A stretch of 9,332 nt of DNA from an uncultured Clostridia bacterium (GCA_947600345.1 CANQGC010000098.1:1-9332); one strand, 5' to 3'; shown: positions 1 through 6,608, counted from the stretch's first letter. Notes: generated by a model not told the origin, from the sequence alone. A program made the numbers and translations.

Positions 1-12
1 TTGGCAGAGATT

Positions 13-77
13 CTTAAGGGACAGAGTCCCTTAAGCAGGTCCGGGCAGCGCCCGAAACGGGTCTGGGCGGAGCCCAG
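13..77 (-). repeat. Array of three triloop hairpins joined by similar linkers
   Basis: Three perfect short stems follow one another. They are CTTAAGGGAC/GTCCCTTAAG (13-22 with 26-35), CGGGC/GCCCG (42-46 with 50-54) and CTGGGC/GCCCAG (63-68 with 72-77). Each has a 3-base loop. Read on the minus strand the loops are TCC, GCT and TCT, and the linkers between stems contain ACCCG and ACCTG, so the array looks modular: stem, short A-C-C-Y-G linker, stem. The strand given is the one on which the linkers read this way and on which nudC is transcribed. Similar hairpin-rich intergenic repeats occur in Clostridia from general knowledge, but this one cannot be assigned to a named family here. Confidence 0.6.
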
Positions 78-86
78 CGTCCCCCA

Positions 87-158
87 GCGGCCCGCGGTAT
101 CCAAACCATCACCCGGCAACGCGCACCAACGCCCCATCGCCCCCATACCGCGGGCCGC
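87..158. repeat. 14-bp inverted repeat with 44-base loop
   Basis: GCGGCCCGCGGTAT at 87-100 is the exact reverse complement of ATACCGCGGGCCGC at 145-158. The 44-base spacer is C-rich on the plus strand and G-rich on the minus strand, and shows no further strong stem. The arms could form a stable RNA stem or be two protein-binding half-sites. Nothing in the sequence decides between these. Confidence 0.7.
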
Positions 159-168
159 CCGGAGCGCC

Positions 169-204
169 TTTTGATTTGGGAAGCAAAAGCTTCCCAAATC
201 AAAA
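169..204. repeat. 16-bp perfect hairpin, possible terminator of the nudC transcript
   Basis: The left arm is TTTTGATTTGGGAAGC at 169-184 and the right arm GCTTCCCAAATCAAAA at 189-204, with a 4-base loop (AAAA on plus, TTTT on minus). It begins about 40 bases after the minus-strand nudC-like stop codon, where a terminator is expected. However, the T run is at the 5' side of the stem and A residues follow it on both strands, so it is not a standard intrinsic terminator. It could protect a 3' end or belong to the neighbouring repeat array. Confidence 0.6.
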
Positions 205-243
205 CAGCAAACCAAACGCCCCGCCTTACCCGCACTCCACCCC

Positions 244-1077
244 CTACCTCGGATTCCTCCCCTCAATAAACGCCCGAATCATATCATTCGTCAAGCTCAC
301 ATCATCCGCCGGAATATCCAGCTCCTCCCTCGCATACCACCCCGCCATCGACAGCTCATCCCGATCCAGCGTAATATCCTCCGCGCCATCCAACTCGCAG
401 AAGTACCCGATCAGCAGATCGCACTCAATGCCCCAGGGCTGGGTCGCCCAGTATCGCAGGTTCTTCACATGCAACCCGGTCTCCTCAAACACCTCCCGAC
501 GCACCGTGTCCTCGGCGGTCTCCCCGATCTCGCAAAACCCGGCCACCAGCGCGTAGCTCTTGTAGGCGCGGCCCGCATACCGGGTCAGCAGAATCCTGTC
601 CCCGTGCACCACCGCCGTGATGATCGCCGGGCAGATCTTCGGGAAGATCACGTTGCCGCAATCCGGGCAGGAGAGCATCCGCAGCTTGCCGTCGTGCTTC
701 ACAGGAGATCCGCAGCGCCCGCAGCGCTGGTTGTCCCGGTACCAGACGTAGAGGTGCCAGGCCGTCATCTCCGCATAGACCACGTGCTTCGGCGAAAGCT
801 TCCGGTGCGCGCGCAGCTCTTCGTAGGAATAGCCCTCGGGCAGCGGAAAGTCCGGCCTCAGCTCCGCCAGGAAGTAGTTCACCTCGCCCACCCGGAACAG
901 GTACACCCAGCGCGAGACACCCGGCGCCACCTGCTCCCAGTCCGGCAGCGCGATCTCCTCCCCCCGCCGGGAGACGAGCGAGGACTTCCCCCGGAACGCG
1001 CAGACCTTCGCGCCGGGGCCGGGCAGCGTGGGATGGTACTGGTTGTCCAGGCACAGCGGTTCAATCTCTTGGATCAT
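244..1077 (-). CDS. nudC: NAD(+) diphosphatase-type zinc-ribbon Nudix hydrolase (NudC family)
   Basis: This 277-residue cytoplasmic enzyme would split NAD(H) into NMN(H) and AMP; family members also remove NAD caps from RNA. A zinc ribbon is visible as C119-x2-C122 and C137-x2-C140 (CGRCG and CPDCG). The complete Nudix box runs from G180 to L202 in the form G-x5-E-x7-RE-V-x-EE-x-G-L, with E195, E198 and E199 as the expected metal ligands. The family's QPW motif after the box is present at 213-215, but continues GIE instead of the usual PFP. Length and the N-terminal domain/ribbon/Nudix order fit NudC. The ATG at 1077 has GGAGGGG at 1086-1092, 8 bases upstream. It lies 18 bases after the FHA gene, so cotranscription from the promoter near 1760-1787 is likely. 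The substrate could be another dinucleotide given the altered motif. Confidence 0.88.
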   Translation of the reverse strand: MIQEIEPLCLDNQYHPTLPGPGAKVCAFRGKSSLVSRRGEEIALPDWEQVAPGVSRWVYLFRVGEVNYFLAELRPDFPLPEGYSYEELRAHRKLSPKHVVYAEMTAWHLYVWYRDNQRCGRCGSPVKHDGKLRMLSCPDCGNVIFPKICPAIITAVVHGDRILLTRYAGRAYKSYALVAGFCEIGETAEDTVRREVFEETGLHVKNLRYWATQPWGIECDLLIGYFCELDGAEDITLDRDELSMAGWYAREELDIPADDVSLTNDMIRAFIEGRNPR

Positions 1078-1095
1078 GATCGGTTCCCCTCCAAA

Positions 1096-1722
1096 TCAAT
1101 AGTCGTCGTAATCATCGTATTCATCCCATCCCCCGTCCATCGCGGAGGAACCGACCCGGAACAGGCCGCCGCCATCATCGCCATCGAAGCCGGGGTCGAG
1201 GACCTCGGCCCCGCCCTCGCGGCCGGGCCGCCTGCGCTTCCTGCCGCGATGGGTCTCGGGCACGGGGTTGCCGCCGTCGCTGAGCACCAGCATCAGCGCC
1301 ACGCTCCCCACCCGCAGCACGTCGCCGTCGCGCAGCAGCATCTCCCGGGCAAAGTGGCCGTCGGCGGTGCCCAGCCGCTTGTTGGCGTGGCCGCGCACGA
1401 ACAGCCCCTCGTCGGTCATCTGGTAGATGGCGTGGCGGGCGCGCACGCTGTGGTGGCGCACGCGGATGTCCGCGCGCCGGCCCGAGCCAATGGCGCCCTC
1501 CAGCGTCAGCGGGTAGCGCATGCCGGGCTTGGCGCGCTCGCCGCCCTCGGTCACCAGAAGCTCGCCGATGATGCCCGTGTCCGGGGAGAGCCTGCGCAGG
1601 CGCGCCGCGCGCTGGCTGTCCACCGACGCGCCAAACCACGCCCGCAGCACGATCAGCAGAATCAGCCCCGCGAACACGTAGCGCATGGCCAGCGCCAGCA
1701 GCTCATAGGCGGCCGTGGACAT
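1096..1722 (-). CDS. Membrane-anchored FHA-domain protein
   Basis: This protein has 208 residues. A hydrophobic helix at about 10-27 (LAMRYVFAGLILLIVL) would anchor it in the membrane with the rest in the cytoplasm. Residues about 50-148 form a forkhead-associated domain: IGSGRRADIRV (78-88), SVRARHA (92-98) and a final RDGDVLRVGSVALML strand. FHA domains usually bind phosphothreonine peptides. Here the usual Arg after the first Gly is S80 and the usual Ser three before the His is R94, so classical phosphopeptide binding is doubtful. The C-terminus is low-complexity: a basic GRKRRR patch at 160-165, then a Gly/Asp stretch ending EYDDYDDY. I chose the ATG at 1722 because GGGAGG sits 7 bases upstream and the promoter (1759-1787) would lie inside the longer frame that starts at 1836. 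Such proteins often accompany Ser/Thr kinase or division genes; none is seen here. Confidence 0.82.
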   Translation of the reverse strand: MSTAAYELLALAMRYVFAGLILLIVLRAWFGASVDSQRAARLRRLSPDTGIIGELLVTEGGERAKPGMRYPLTLEGAIGSGRRADIRVRHHSVRARHAIYQMTDEGLFVRGHANKRLGTADGHFAREMLLRDGDVLRVGSVALMLVLSDGGNPVPETHRGRKRRRPGREGGAEVLDPGFDGDDGGGLFRVGSSAMDGGWDEYDDYDDY

Positions 1723-1758
1723 CGGCGTGCCTCCCTCCCGGATGAAATTCCAGCTTCC

Positions 1759-1787
1759 ATTATAGACCCCCCGCCCCTCCCGCGCAA
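1759..1787 (-). promoter_or_regulatory. Sigma-A-type promoter for the FHA-nudC unit
   Basis: On the minus strand a perfect TATAAT (1764 to 1759) lies 17 bases after TTGCGC (1787 to 1782), which matches the first three bases of the -35 consensus. Transcription would start near 1752, leaving a short leader before the ATG at 1722. The sequence around the -10 closely matches the opposing promoter at 1904-1922. Confidence 0.6.
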
Positions 1788-1880
1788 GCGCGCAACCCCC
1801 GGCGGAGGGCAGATGTAACCGGAAGGTCGCTTTCATGCCGGATTTTCAACACAATCGGACAGAAAACGTCGCAATTTCCC

Positions 1881-1910
1881 TGGGCACGGGCGCCGCATTC
1901 ATGCTATAAT
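1881..1910 (+). promoter_or_regulatory. Extended -10 promoter for the TauE/SafE gene
   Basis: TATAAT at 1905-1910 is preceded by TGC at 1902-1904, giving the extended -10 form TGNTATAAT. A weak -35 candidate, TGGGCA, lies at 1881-1886 with an 18-base spacer. A second TATAAT at 1922-1927 has no visible -35 box. The predicted start near 1917 leaves about 50 bases of leader before the TTG start at 1966. Confidence 0.6.
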
Positions 1911-1965
1911 GGAAGATGGAATATAATCGCATCGCAGATTCGCGTCACATTGGAGATGAACCGCC

Positions 1966-2721
1966 TTGCAGCTGAGCTTGCGCGCTTACTTGATCGTGCT
2001 TCCCCTGGTCTTTCTGGCCGCGCTGGTGGATTCCATCAGCGGCGGCGGCGGGCTGATCTCGCTGCCGGGCTACACGCTGGCGGGGCTGGACTACGGCCAC
2101 GCCTCCGGCTGCAACAAGTTCACCTCCTCCGCGGCGACCATCGTGGCGACGATCCGCTACGCCCGGGGCGGCAAGATTCAGTGGAAGCCCGCCCTCTGCG
2201 CGGCGCTGGGCGCGCTGCCGGGCGCGTGGCTCGGCACCGAGCTTTCGATGATCCTGGGCACGCAGGTGATGCACATCTTCATGATCTGCGCGACGCCGGT
2301 GGTGGGCGTGTTCGTGGCGCTGAAGAAGGACCTGAACGCCAGGCCCAAGCCGGTGACGAACCGCACGCTGGCGCTGTGCTTCCTCGCGGGCCTCGCGATG
2401 GGCGCCTACGACGGCTTCTTCGGCCCGGGCACCGGCACGTTTCTGATCCTGCTGCTCACGGCGCTGACCGGCATGGACATGGTCTCGGCCTCCGCCACCT
2501 CGAAGCCGGTGAACCTGGCCAGCAACCTCTCCTCGCTGGTGACGCGCATCGCGGCGGGCCAGGTGCTCTTCGCGCTGGCGATCCCGGCGATGGCGTGCAG
2601 CATGACCGGCGGCTGGATCGGCTCCAAGCTGGCAATGGTGCGCGGCGCGAAGTTCATCCGCTTCGTGATGCTGGGCGTGCTGGCGCTGCTGGTGATCAAG
2701 CTGATCGTCGACCTGTTCTGA
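1966..2721 (+). CDS. TauE/SafE (TSUP) family membrane permease
   Basis: This 251-residue integral membrane protein is of the TSUP superfamily, whose members export sulfite or organosulfonates or move other small anions; the substrate cannot be read from sequence. Hydrophobic helices cover most of its length. The two-repeat family pattern is visible: SISGGGGLISLPG at 23-35 in the first half and GAYDGFFGPGTGTF at 146-159 in the second, each followed by an asparagine- or serine-rich segment (CNKFTSSAAT, then SATSKPVNLASNLSS at 175-189). Length is typical. The start is a TTG at 1966, preceded by GGAG at 1952-1955, 10 bases upstream; the frame opened by the nearby ATG at 1950 gives only nonsense protein. 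It has its own promoter, and the next gene follows after 118 bases, so readthrough into the downstream group is possible but unproven. Confidence 0.88.
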   Translation: MQLSLRAYLIVLPLVFLAALVDSISGGGGLISLPGYTLAGLDYGHASGCNKFTSSAATIVATIRYARGGKIQWKPALCAALGALPGAWLGTELSMILGTQVMHIFMICATPVVGVFVALKKDLNARPKPVTNRTLALCFLAGLAMGAYDGFFGPGTGTFLILLLTALTGMDMVSASATSKPVNLASNLSSLVTRIAAGQVLFALAIPAMACSMTGGWIGSKLAMVRGAKFIRFVMLGVLALLVIKLIVDLF

Positions 2722-2743
2722 CGGCCGAAGCAAACGATACGAA

Positions 2744-2758
2744 AGGAAAAATTTTCCT
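2744..2758. repeat. Small AT-rich palindrome between the TSUP and SpoIID-like genes
   Basis: AGGAAAAATTTTCCT is a near-perfect palindrome 22 bases after the TSUP stop and the only AT-rich patch in the 118-base gap. It has almost no loop, so a weak terminator is possible but an operator or a promoter-associated element for the next gene fits equally well. No confident -35/-10 pair was found in the gap. Confidence 0.3.
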
Positions 2759-2839
2759 CCTGGCGTTTGGAAGTCCCCTCTCCGCCGATACTGATTGCGC
2801 GGGGCCGCTGGACTCCGACGGACGCGGGAGGTGCGAAAC

Positions 2840-4594
2840 ATGAAGCTTGCGCGATACTGCCGGAAGGCACTCTTACTTATTCTGTTGGTTCTGATGGCCG
2901 CCTGCGCGATGGCGGCGGCCCGGGCGGAGATCGTTCCCAGCGAAAGGAAGGACGACGGCGTGCTGCGGGTGCTGCTGCGCTCGCTGGGCGCGCCGGAGGA
3001 GCTGACGCTGACGCTGGACGGCGTCTACACCGTGGAGCACGACGCCGGCTTCCGCTTCGAGCGGGGCGCGCAAATCCGGCTCTACTGCCAGGGCGACAGC
3101 GTCTGGATGGACGCCGGGGCGCTCTCGCTGGACATGGGCCCGGCGCTGACGCTGACCCGGCAGGCGGCGCGGGACGGCGAGGAGAACGGGCTGCGCATCG
3201 CCGAGACGGAGCGGGACAACCTCTACCCCGGCGATCTGAGCGTCTGCGCGGAGAACGGCTCGCTGCGGCCGGTGCTGTCCATACAGGTGGAGGACTACCT
3301 GCGCGGCGTGGTCGCCTACGAGATGAGCGACGAGTGGCCTATCGAGGCGCTCAAGGCCCAGGCCGTGGCGGCGCGCACCTACGCCCTGCGAGCCAAGGCG
3401 AACGCGAGCAAGCGCGACTACGACCTGGTGGACACCACCGCCGACCAGGTCTTCCGCGGCGTCGACGCCGGTTTGAAGCGCGTGGCCGAGGCCGTGCGCG
3501 CCACGGCGGGCGTGACCGGCACTTATAAAGGAAGCTTCGCCAACTGCTTCTACACCGCCAGCAACGGCGGCGAGACCGCGCTGCCCTCGGACGTCTGGGG
3601 CGACGGCGGCGACTACGGCTATCTCGCGCGCAGGGCCGACCCCTACGACCTGGAAAACGAGCGGAGCAAGGTAACGTCGGCGCACTTCAGGCGGGACGCC
3701 TCCGACCTGCCCGCGCTGCGGGAGATGCTGGAGGCGGCGCTGGCGGAACAGCCCGGCGCGGAGGGTGCGGAGATCGTGGAGATCGAGGGCATCGAGCCCG
3801 AGGATCCCGTCGCCGAGGGAAGCATCGCCTGTTCGAAGCTGCGGTTCACGCTGCGGGCGGCGGTGCCGGTTCCCGAGCTGGGGCCCGGCGAGGGCGACGT
3901 GGGCGCGCCCGCCGAACCGGCGGATTCCGACAGCGGCAACCTGGCGCTGTACGGCCTGGACTACCTGCGCCGCCTGACGCTGGGCAGCCCCTACGAGCCC
4001 ACGGGCGAGCAGGAGGCGCGGCTCGAGGAGTTCGATGTGGAGCTGGACGTCTACGATCAGATCAAGGACGGCCTGGAGCTCGGCCTGAACAGCGGCGACT
4101 GCGAGGTCGTCCGCGTCGCGGAGGAGCGGGACGGCTACGCCGTCGAGCTGCGCCGCTACGGCCACGGCGTGGGCATGAGCCAGCGCGGCGCGCAGACCAT
4201 GGCCGGGGCACACGGCATGGACTTCGAGGAGATCCTCGCCTTCTACTACCCCGGCATGGCGCTGGAGCGCATCGAGTGGGAGCCCTCCGATCCGCTCCCG
4301 CTGGACGAGCTGCCGTCGCGCGGCGGCGAGCGGCCCGCGCCCAGCCCCACGCCGGAGTCCGCACCGCTGCCGGAACCGGACGAGGGCGAGGCCTACGCCC
4401 GGGTGAAGCTGGACGACGCGGGCTCCAGCATGAACCTGCGCCAGAGCCCGTCCACCGACGCCCCGGTCGTCGCCCTGCTCTACCACAACGAGCGCGTGCT
4501 GGTCTGCGGCGAGGCCGACGCCCAGGGCTGGGTGCGCGTGAAGGCCGCCGGAAGCGAGGGCTACGCGAAGCTGGAATATCTGAAGAAGGAGTGA
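2840..4594 (+). CDS. Secreted SpoIID/LytB-family wall protein with C-terminal SH3 domain
   Basis: This 584-residue exported protein is probably a peptidoglycan lytic transglycosylase or amidase enhancer. A signal sequence spans 1-29 (KLARYCRKA then LLLILLVLMAA); cleavage could follow ARA at 29, or C22 could be lipidated, although MAAC is a poor lipobox. The SpoIID core begins about 140: the motif VVAYEMSDEWPIEALKAQ at 157-174 contains E161, aligned with the catalytic Glu of SpoIID, followed by AVAARTYAL. A second block, GHGVGMSQRGA at 441-451, is diagnostic, then EEILAFYYPGM. Between them lies an acidic segment (about 270-430) longer than in Bacillus SpoIID, which is near 340 residues in total. 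A Pro/Glu linker (about 483-515) leads to a bacterial SH3 domain (MNLRQSPSTDAPV). The ATG at 2840 has GGGAGGTG just upstream. Usual sporulation neighbours are absent, so a vegetative role is equally possible. Confidence 0.87.
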   Translation: MKLARYCRKALLLILLVLMAACAMAAARAEIVPSERKDDGVLRVLLRSLGAPEELTLTLDGVYTVEHDAGFRFERGAQIRLYCQGDSVWMDAGALSLDMGPALTLTRQAARDGEENGLRIAETERDNLYPGDLSVCAENGSLRPVLSIQVEDYLRGVVAYEMSDEWPIEALKAQAVAARTYALRAKANASKRDYDLVDTTADQVFRGVDAGLKRVAEAVRATAGVTGTYKGSFANCFYTASNGGETALPSDVWGDGGDYGYLARRADPYDLENERSKVTSAHFRRDASDLPALREMLEAALAEQPGAEGAEIVEIEGIEPEDPVAEGSIACSKLRFTLRAAVPVPELGPGEGDVGAPAEPADSDSGNLALYGLDYLRRLTLGSPYEPTGEQEARLEEFDVELDVYDQIKDGLELGLNSGDCEVVRVAEERDGYAVELRRYGHGVGMSQRGAQTMAGAHGMDFEEILAFYYPGMALERIEWEPSDPLPLDELPSRGGERPAPSPTPESAPLPEPDEGEAYARVKLDDAGSSMNLRQSPSTDAPVVALLYHNERVLVCGEADAQGWVRVKAAGSEGYAKLEYLKKE

Positions 4595-4606
4595 CGAATC
4601 GAAGCG

Positions 4607-6577
4607 ATGCGGCGATACCTGCGGATGCTTGCGGCTCTGCTGCTGGGGATGGCGCTGATTGCGCCGGCCGAACCGGCCGGCGCGGTCGCGCTGTCCGCGG
4701 GCGACCCGCTGATCCGCCTGGAGGCCGGGGAGGAGTTGACGATGGAGTACGTTCCCCCGGCCAACAGCGAGTATGCGCTGTACCTCTTCTCCGCGGACGG
4801 CGGGAGGATCGACGGCGGCGCGGAGCTCACGCTGGACGGCGTGCCCGTGGCGGCCGGCACCGGCTCGGGCGAGCTGTTCTCCGCCCGCCTGGTGGCGGGG
4901 GAGCGCTACGAGCTGCGCGTGCGCAGCTCCGGGCCCGCGCTGGCGGAGGTCGCCCGAAGCGCGCTGAGCCGCTGCTTCCGCAGGCCGCTGGGGATCGAGG
5001 AAAACGTCCCCACCGGCAAGATGATCGCCCGCGAATACGACGCCCACTGGTACGGCTTCACCGCCGGGGCCAGCGGGCGGCTGATGCTCACCTGCGTGCC
5101 CGAGGACGCGGGCCTGGAGCTGCGCGCCACGCTCTTTGACGATTCGGGCGCGCGCATCGCGGACTTCGAGCCGCTGCCCGGCGGCGCCTGCATGCTCTTC
5201 GTCCGCACCGAGCTCGGGCGCGGCTACGAGCTGCGCGTGAGCGCGCCCGGCGGCGGCACGGGCTACTACTACCTCACGGCGCACCGCCGCCCAGGCGAGG
5301 GCATCACCAGCGCGCTGCGCTTCGATGGCGAACAGGCGCGGACGCTGGCCGCGGGCAGCGCGCTCAACCTCGCTTCGCTGCTGCGCGGCGAGGCGCTGCT
5401 CTGGGCGTCGGACGCGCCGGAGGTGGTGGCGGTCACCCAGGAGGGCGCGGCCATCGGCATCGCGCCGGGCGAGGCGAACGTCACCGCCTACGGCATGAAT
5501 TCCCAGGCGGTCTGCCGGATCGAGGTCGTGGACGTGCCGCTGGAGGGCCTGCGCATCGCCAACGGCGCGGTTCAGCTGCGCGTGGGCGAGCGGGCGGCGC
5601 TGCGCGCGGTTCGGACGCCCCAGAACGCCTCCGACCGCGGGCTGCGCTTCTCCGTGGAGGATGCGCGGATCGCCTCCGTGAGCGAGGGCGGCGAGCTCGC
5701 GGCGCTGGCGCCCGGCAGCACCACCGTCACCGCCTCCGATTCGACCGGCGAGATTCGCGACAGCGTGGAGGTGACCGTGCTGCCCGCAGAGCACAAGTAC
5801 CGCGCCCTGCTGGTGGGCGAGCAGCGCTACCCCTTCGGCGTGAACGCCGAGCGCAGGGGCTCGGAAAACTCCGTCAACGCCCTGGCCGGGCTGCTGAACT
5901 CCGGCCGCTTCGAGCGCACGCGCTACGAGGTGCGCACCGAGGGCGACCTCTCCCGCGCGGAGCTGATCGCCGCCATCCGCGAGCAATTCGGCGCGGCGGT
6001 GCAGGGCGACACGTCGCTGCTCTACGTCACCTGCCACGGCAACTACACCGGCGGCATGAGCTTCCTGGAGCTCTCCGACGGCTCCACGCTCTCCGCCCGC
6101 GACCTGGAGCGGGAGCTGCGGAGGGTCCGGGGCGACGTGGTGGTGCTGATCGACTGCTGCGGCAGCGGCGGGGCCATCGGCGCGGCGTCCGAGCGCGTGG
6201 ACTTCGCCCGGGGGCTGACCGGCGCCTTCTCCGGCGCGGCGATCCGGGGCAGCCGCTACCGGGTGCTCTGCAGCGCCGGGCTGGACGAGGACAGCTTCCG
6301 CCTGGCCTTCAACAACGACTCCGGCGCCAGCGTGATGACCACGGTCTTTGCCCGCTCCCTCTGCGACGGCGCGGGCTGGGACATCGACCGGAACAGCCGC
6401 GGCACCATGGGCGCGGATCGAAACTACGACGGCGCGATCACGCTGGACGAGCTCGCCGAATACATGTCCGGCCGCGTGGATTGGTATCTGGACCTGGCCT
6501 CGGAGCTCACCGGCGAGCGCTACCGCCAGGGCGTGCACCTCTATCCGGAGGGGGATCCCTTCGTTCTGTTTGAGTAG
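4607..6577 (+). CDS. Secreted caspase-like cysteine protease with two BIG2 domains and an EF-hand loop
   Basis: This protein has 656 residues. A signal peptide covers about 1-28 (ending EPAGA/VA). Residues 35-225 form beta-rich sequence, perhaps two related sandwiches; the second (about 140-225) resembles pre-peptidase C-terminal domains. Two BIG2-like Ig domains follow at about 233-310 and 312-393 (WASDAPEVVAV, then FSVEDARIASVSEGG with ALAPGSTTVTA). The peptidase spans 396-656: strand KYRALLVGEQRYP, catalytic H477 in YVTCHGNY, and C518 in LIDCCGSGG, matching the clan CD pattern D-x-C-x-S-G. D516, two before the Cys, matches the S1-pocket Asp of metacaspases and suggests cleavage after Arg or Lys. 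A full EF-hand loop lies at D604-E615 (DRNYDGAITLDE). The ATG is 12 bases after the SpoIID-like stop. The only SD-like site, AAGGAG at 4586-4591, is 15 bases away, so translational coupling is likely. M7 is an alternative start. The substrate is unknown. Confidence 0.83.
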   Translation: MRRYLRMLAALLLGMALIAPAEPAGAVALSAGDPLIRLEAGEELTMEYVPPANSEYALYLFSADGGRIDGGAELTLDGVPVAAGTGSGELFSARLVAGERYELRVRSSGPALAEVARSALSRCFRRPLGIEENVPTGKMIAREYDAHWYGFTAGASGRLMLTCVPEDAGLELRATLFDDSGARIADFEPLPGGACMLFVRTELGRGYELRVSAPGGGTGYYYLTAHRRPGEGITSALRFDGEQARTLAAGSALNLASLLRGEALLWASDAPEVVAVTQEGAAIGIAPGEANVTAYGMNSQAVCRIEVVDVPLEGLRIANGAVQLRVGERAALRAVRTPQNASDRGLRFSVEDARIASVSEGGELAALAPGSTTVTASDSTGEIRDSVEVTVLPAEHKYRALLVGEQRYPFGVNAERRGSENSVNALAGLLNSGRFERTRYEVRTEGDLSRAELIAAIREQFGAAVQGDTSLLYVTCHGNYTGGMSFLELSDGSTLSARDLERELRRVRGDVVVLIDCCGSGGAIGAASERVDFARGLTGAFSGAAIRGSRYRVLCSAGLDEDSFRLAFNNDSGASVMTTVFARSLCDGAGWDIDRNSRGTMGADRNYDGAITLDELAEYMSGRVDWYLDLASELTGERYRQGVHLYPEGDPFVLFE

Positions 6578-6608
6578 CTCGAGCATTTGATTACGGGAGG
6601 TAGAGATC

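Larger units (their letters stand above)
1..243. other. Hairpin-rich intergenic region downstream of the Nudix gene
   Basis: No credible gene lies here. The open frames that cross it run through palindromes and have no ribosome site or family resemblance. The stretch holds five consecutive inverted repeats: 13-35, 42-54, 63-77, 87-158 and 169-204, each listed separately. It lies 3' of the minus-strand nudC-like gene, so these structures would sit in that gene's 3' untranslated RNA if it is not terminated earlier. None has a clear run of T after the stem on either strand, so a classical intrinsic terminator is not obvious. The dense, modular layout looks like an intergenic repeat element, which is inference. 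Confidence 0.7.
1723..1965. other. Divergent intergenic region with mirrored promoters
   Basis: This 243-base region separates the minus-strand FHA-nudC unit from the plus-strand TauE/SafE gene. It holds both promoters and both ribosome sites. The 19 bases CTATAATGGAAGCTGGAAT (minus strand, 1765 to 1747) recur on the plus strand at 1904-1922 with one mismatch. No small gene, riboswitch or other strong stem was seen between the promoters. Confidence 0.65.

Noticed and set aside
13..204. CRISPR array
   Set aside because: The repeats are palindromes of different sequence and length without regular spacers, and no cas genes are nearby.
14..235. Minus-strand small frame in the hairpin region
   Set aside because: It is built across palindromes, lacks a ribosome site and has no resemblance to any family.
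469..1818. Plus-strand open frame opposite nudC and the FHA gene
   Set aside because: Its protein is rich in Arg, Ala, His and Pro with no motif, and it covers two recognisable minus-strand genes and their promoter.
1723..1836. Longer N-terminus for the FHA protein starting at 1836
   Set aside because: It would place the promoter and ribosome site inside the coding region; the extension has no hydrophobic or domain signal and no SD of its own.
2767..2792. Promoter TTGGAA ... GATACT before the SpoIID-like gene
   Set aside because: The spacer is only 14 bases and the -10 match is weak; no reliable promoter can be claimed in this gap.
1950..2843. Overlapping frame with an ATG at 1950 over the TSUP gene
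   Set aside because: Its translation is Arg/Gly/Ala-rich nonsense. The frame from the TTG at 1966 gives a clear membrane protein with both TSUP motifs.
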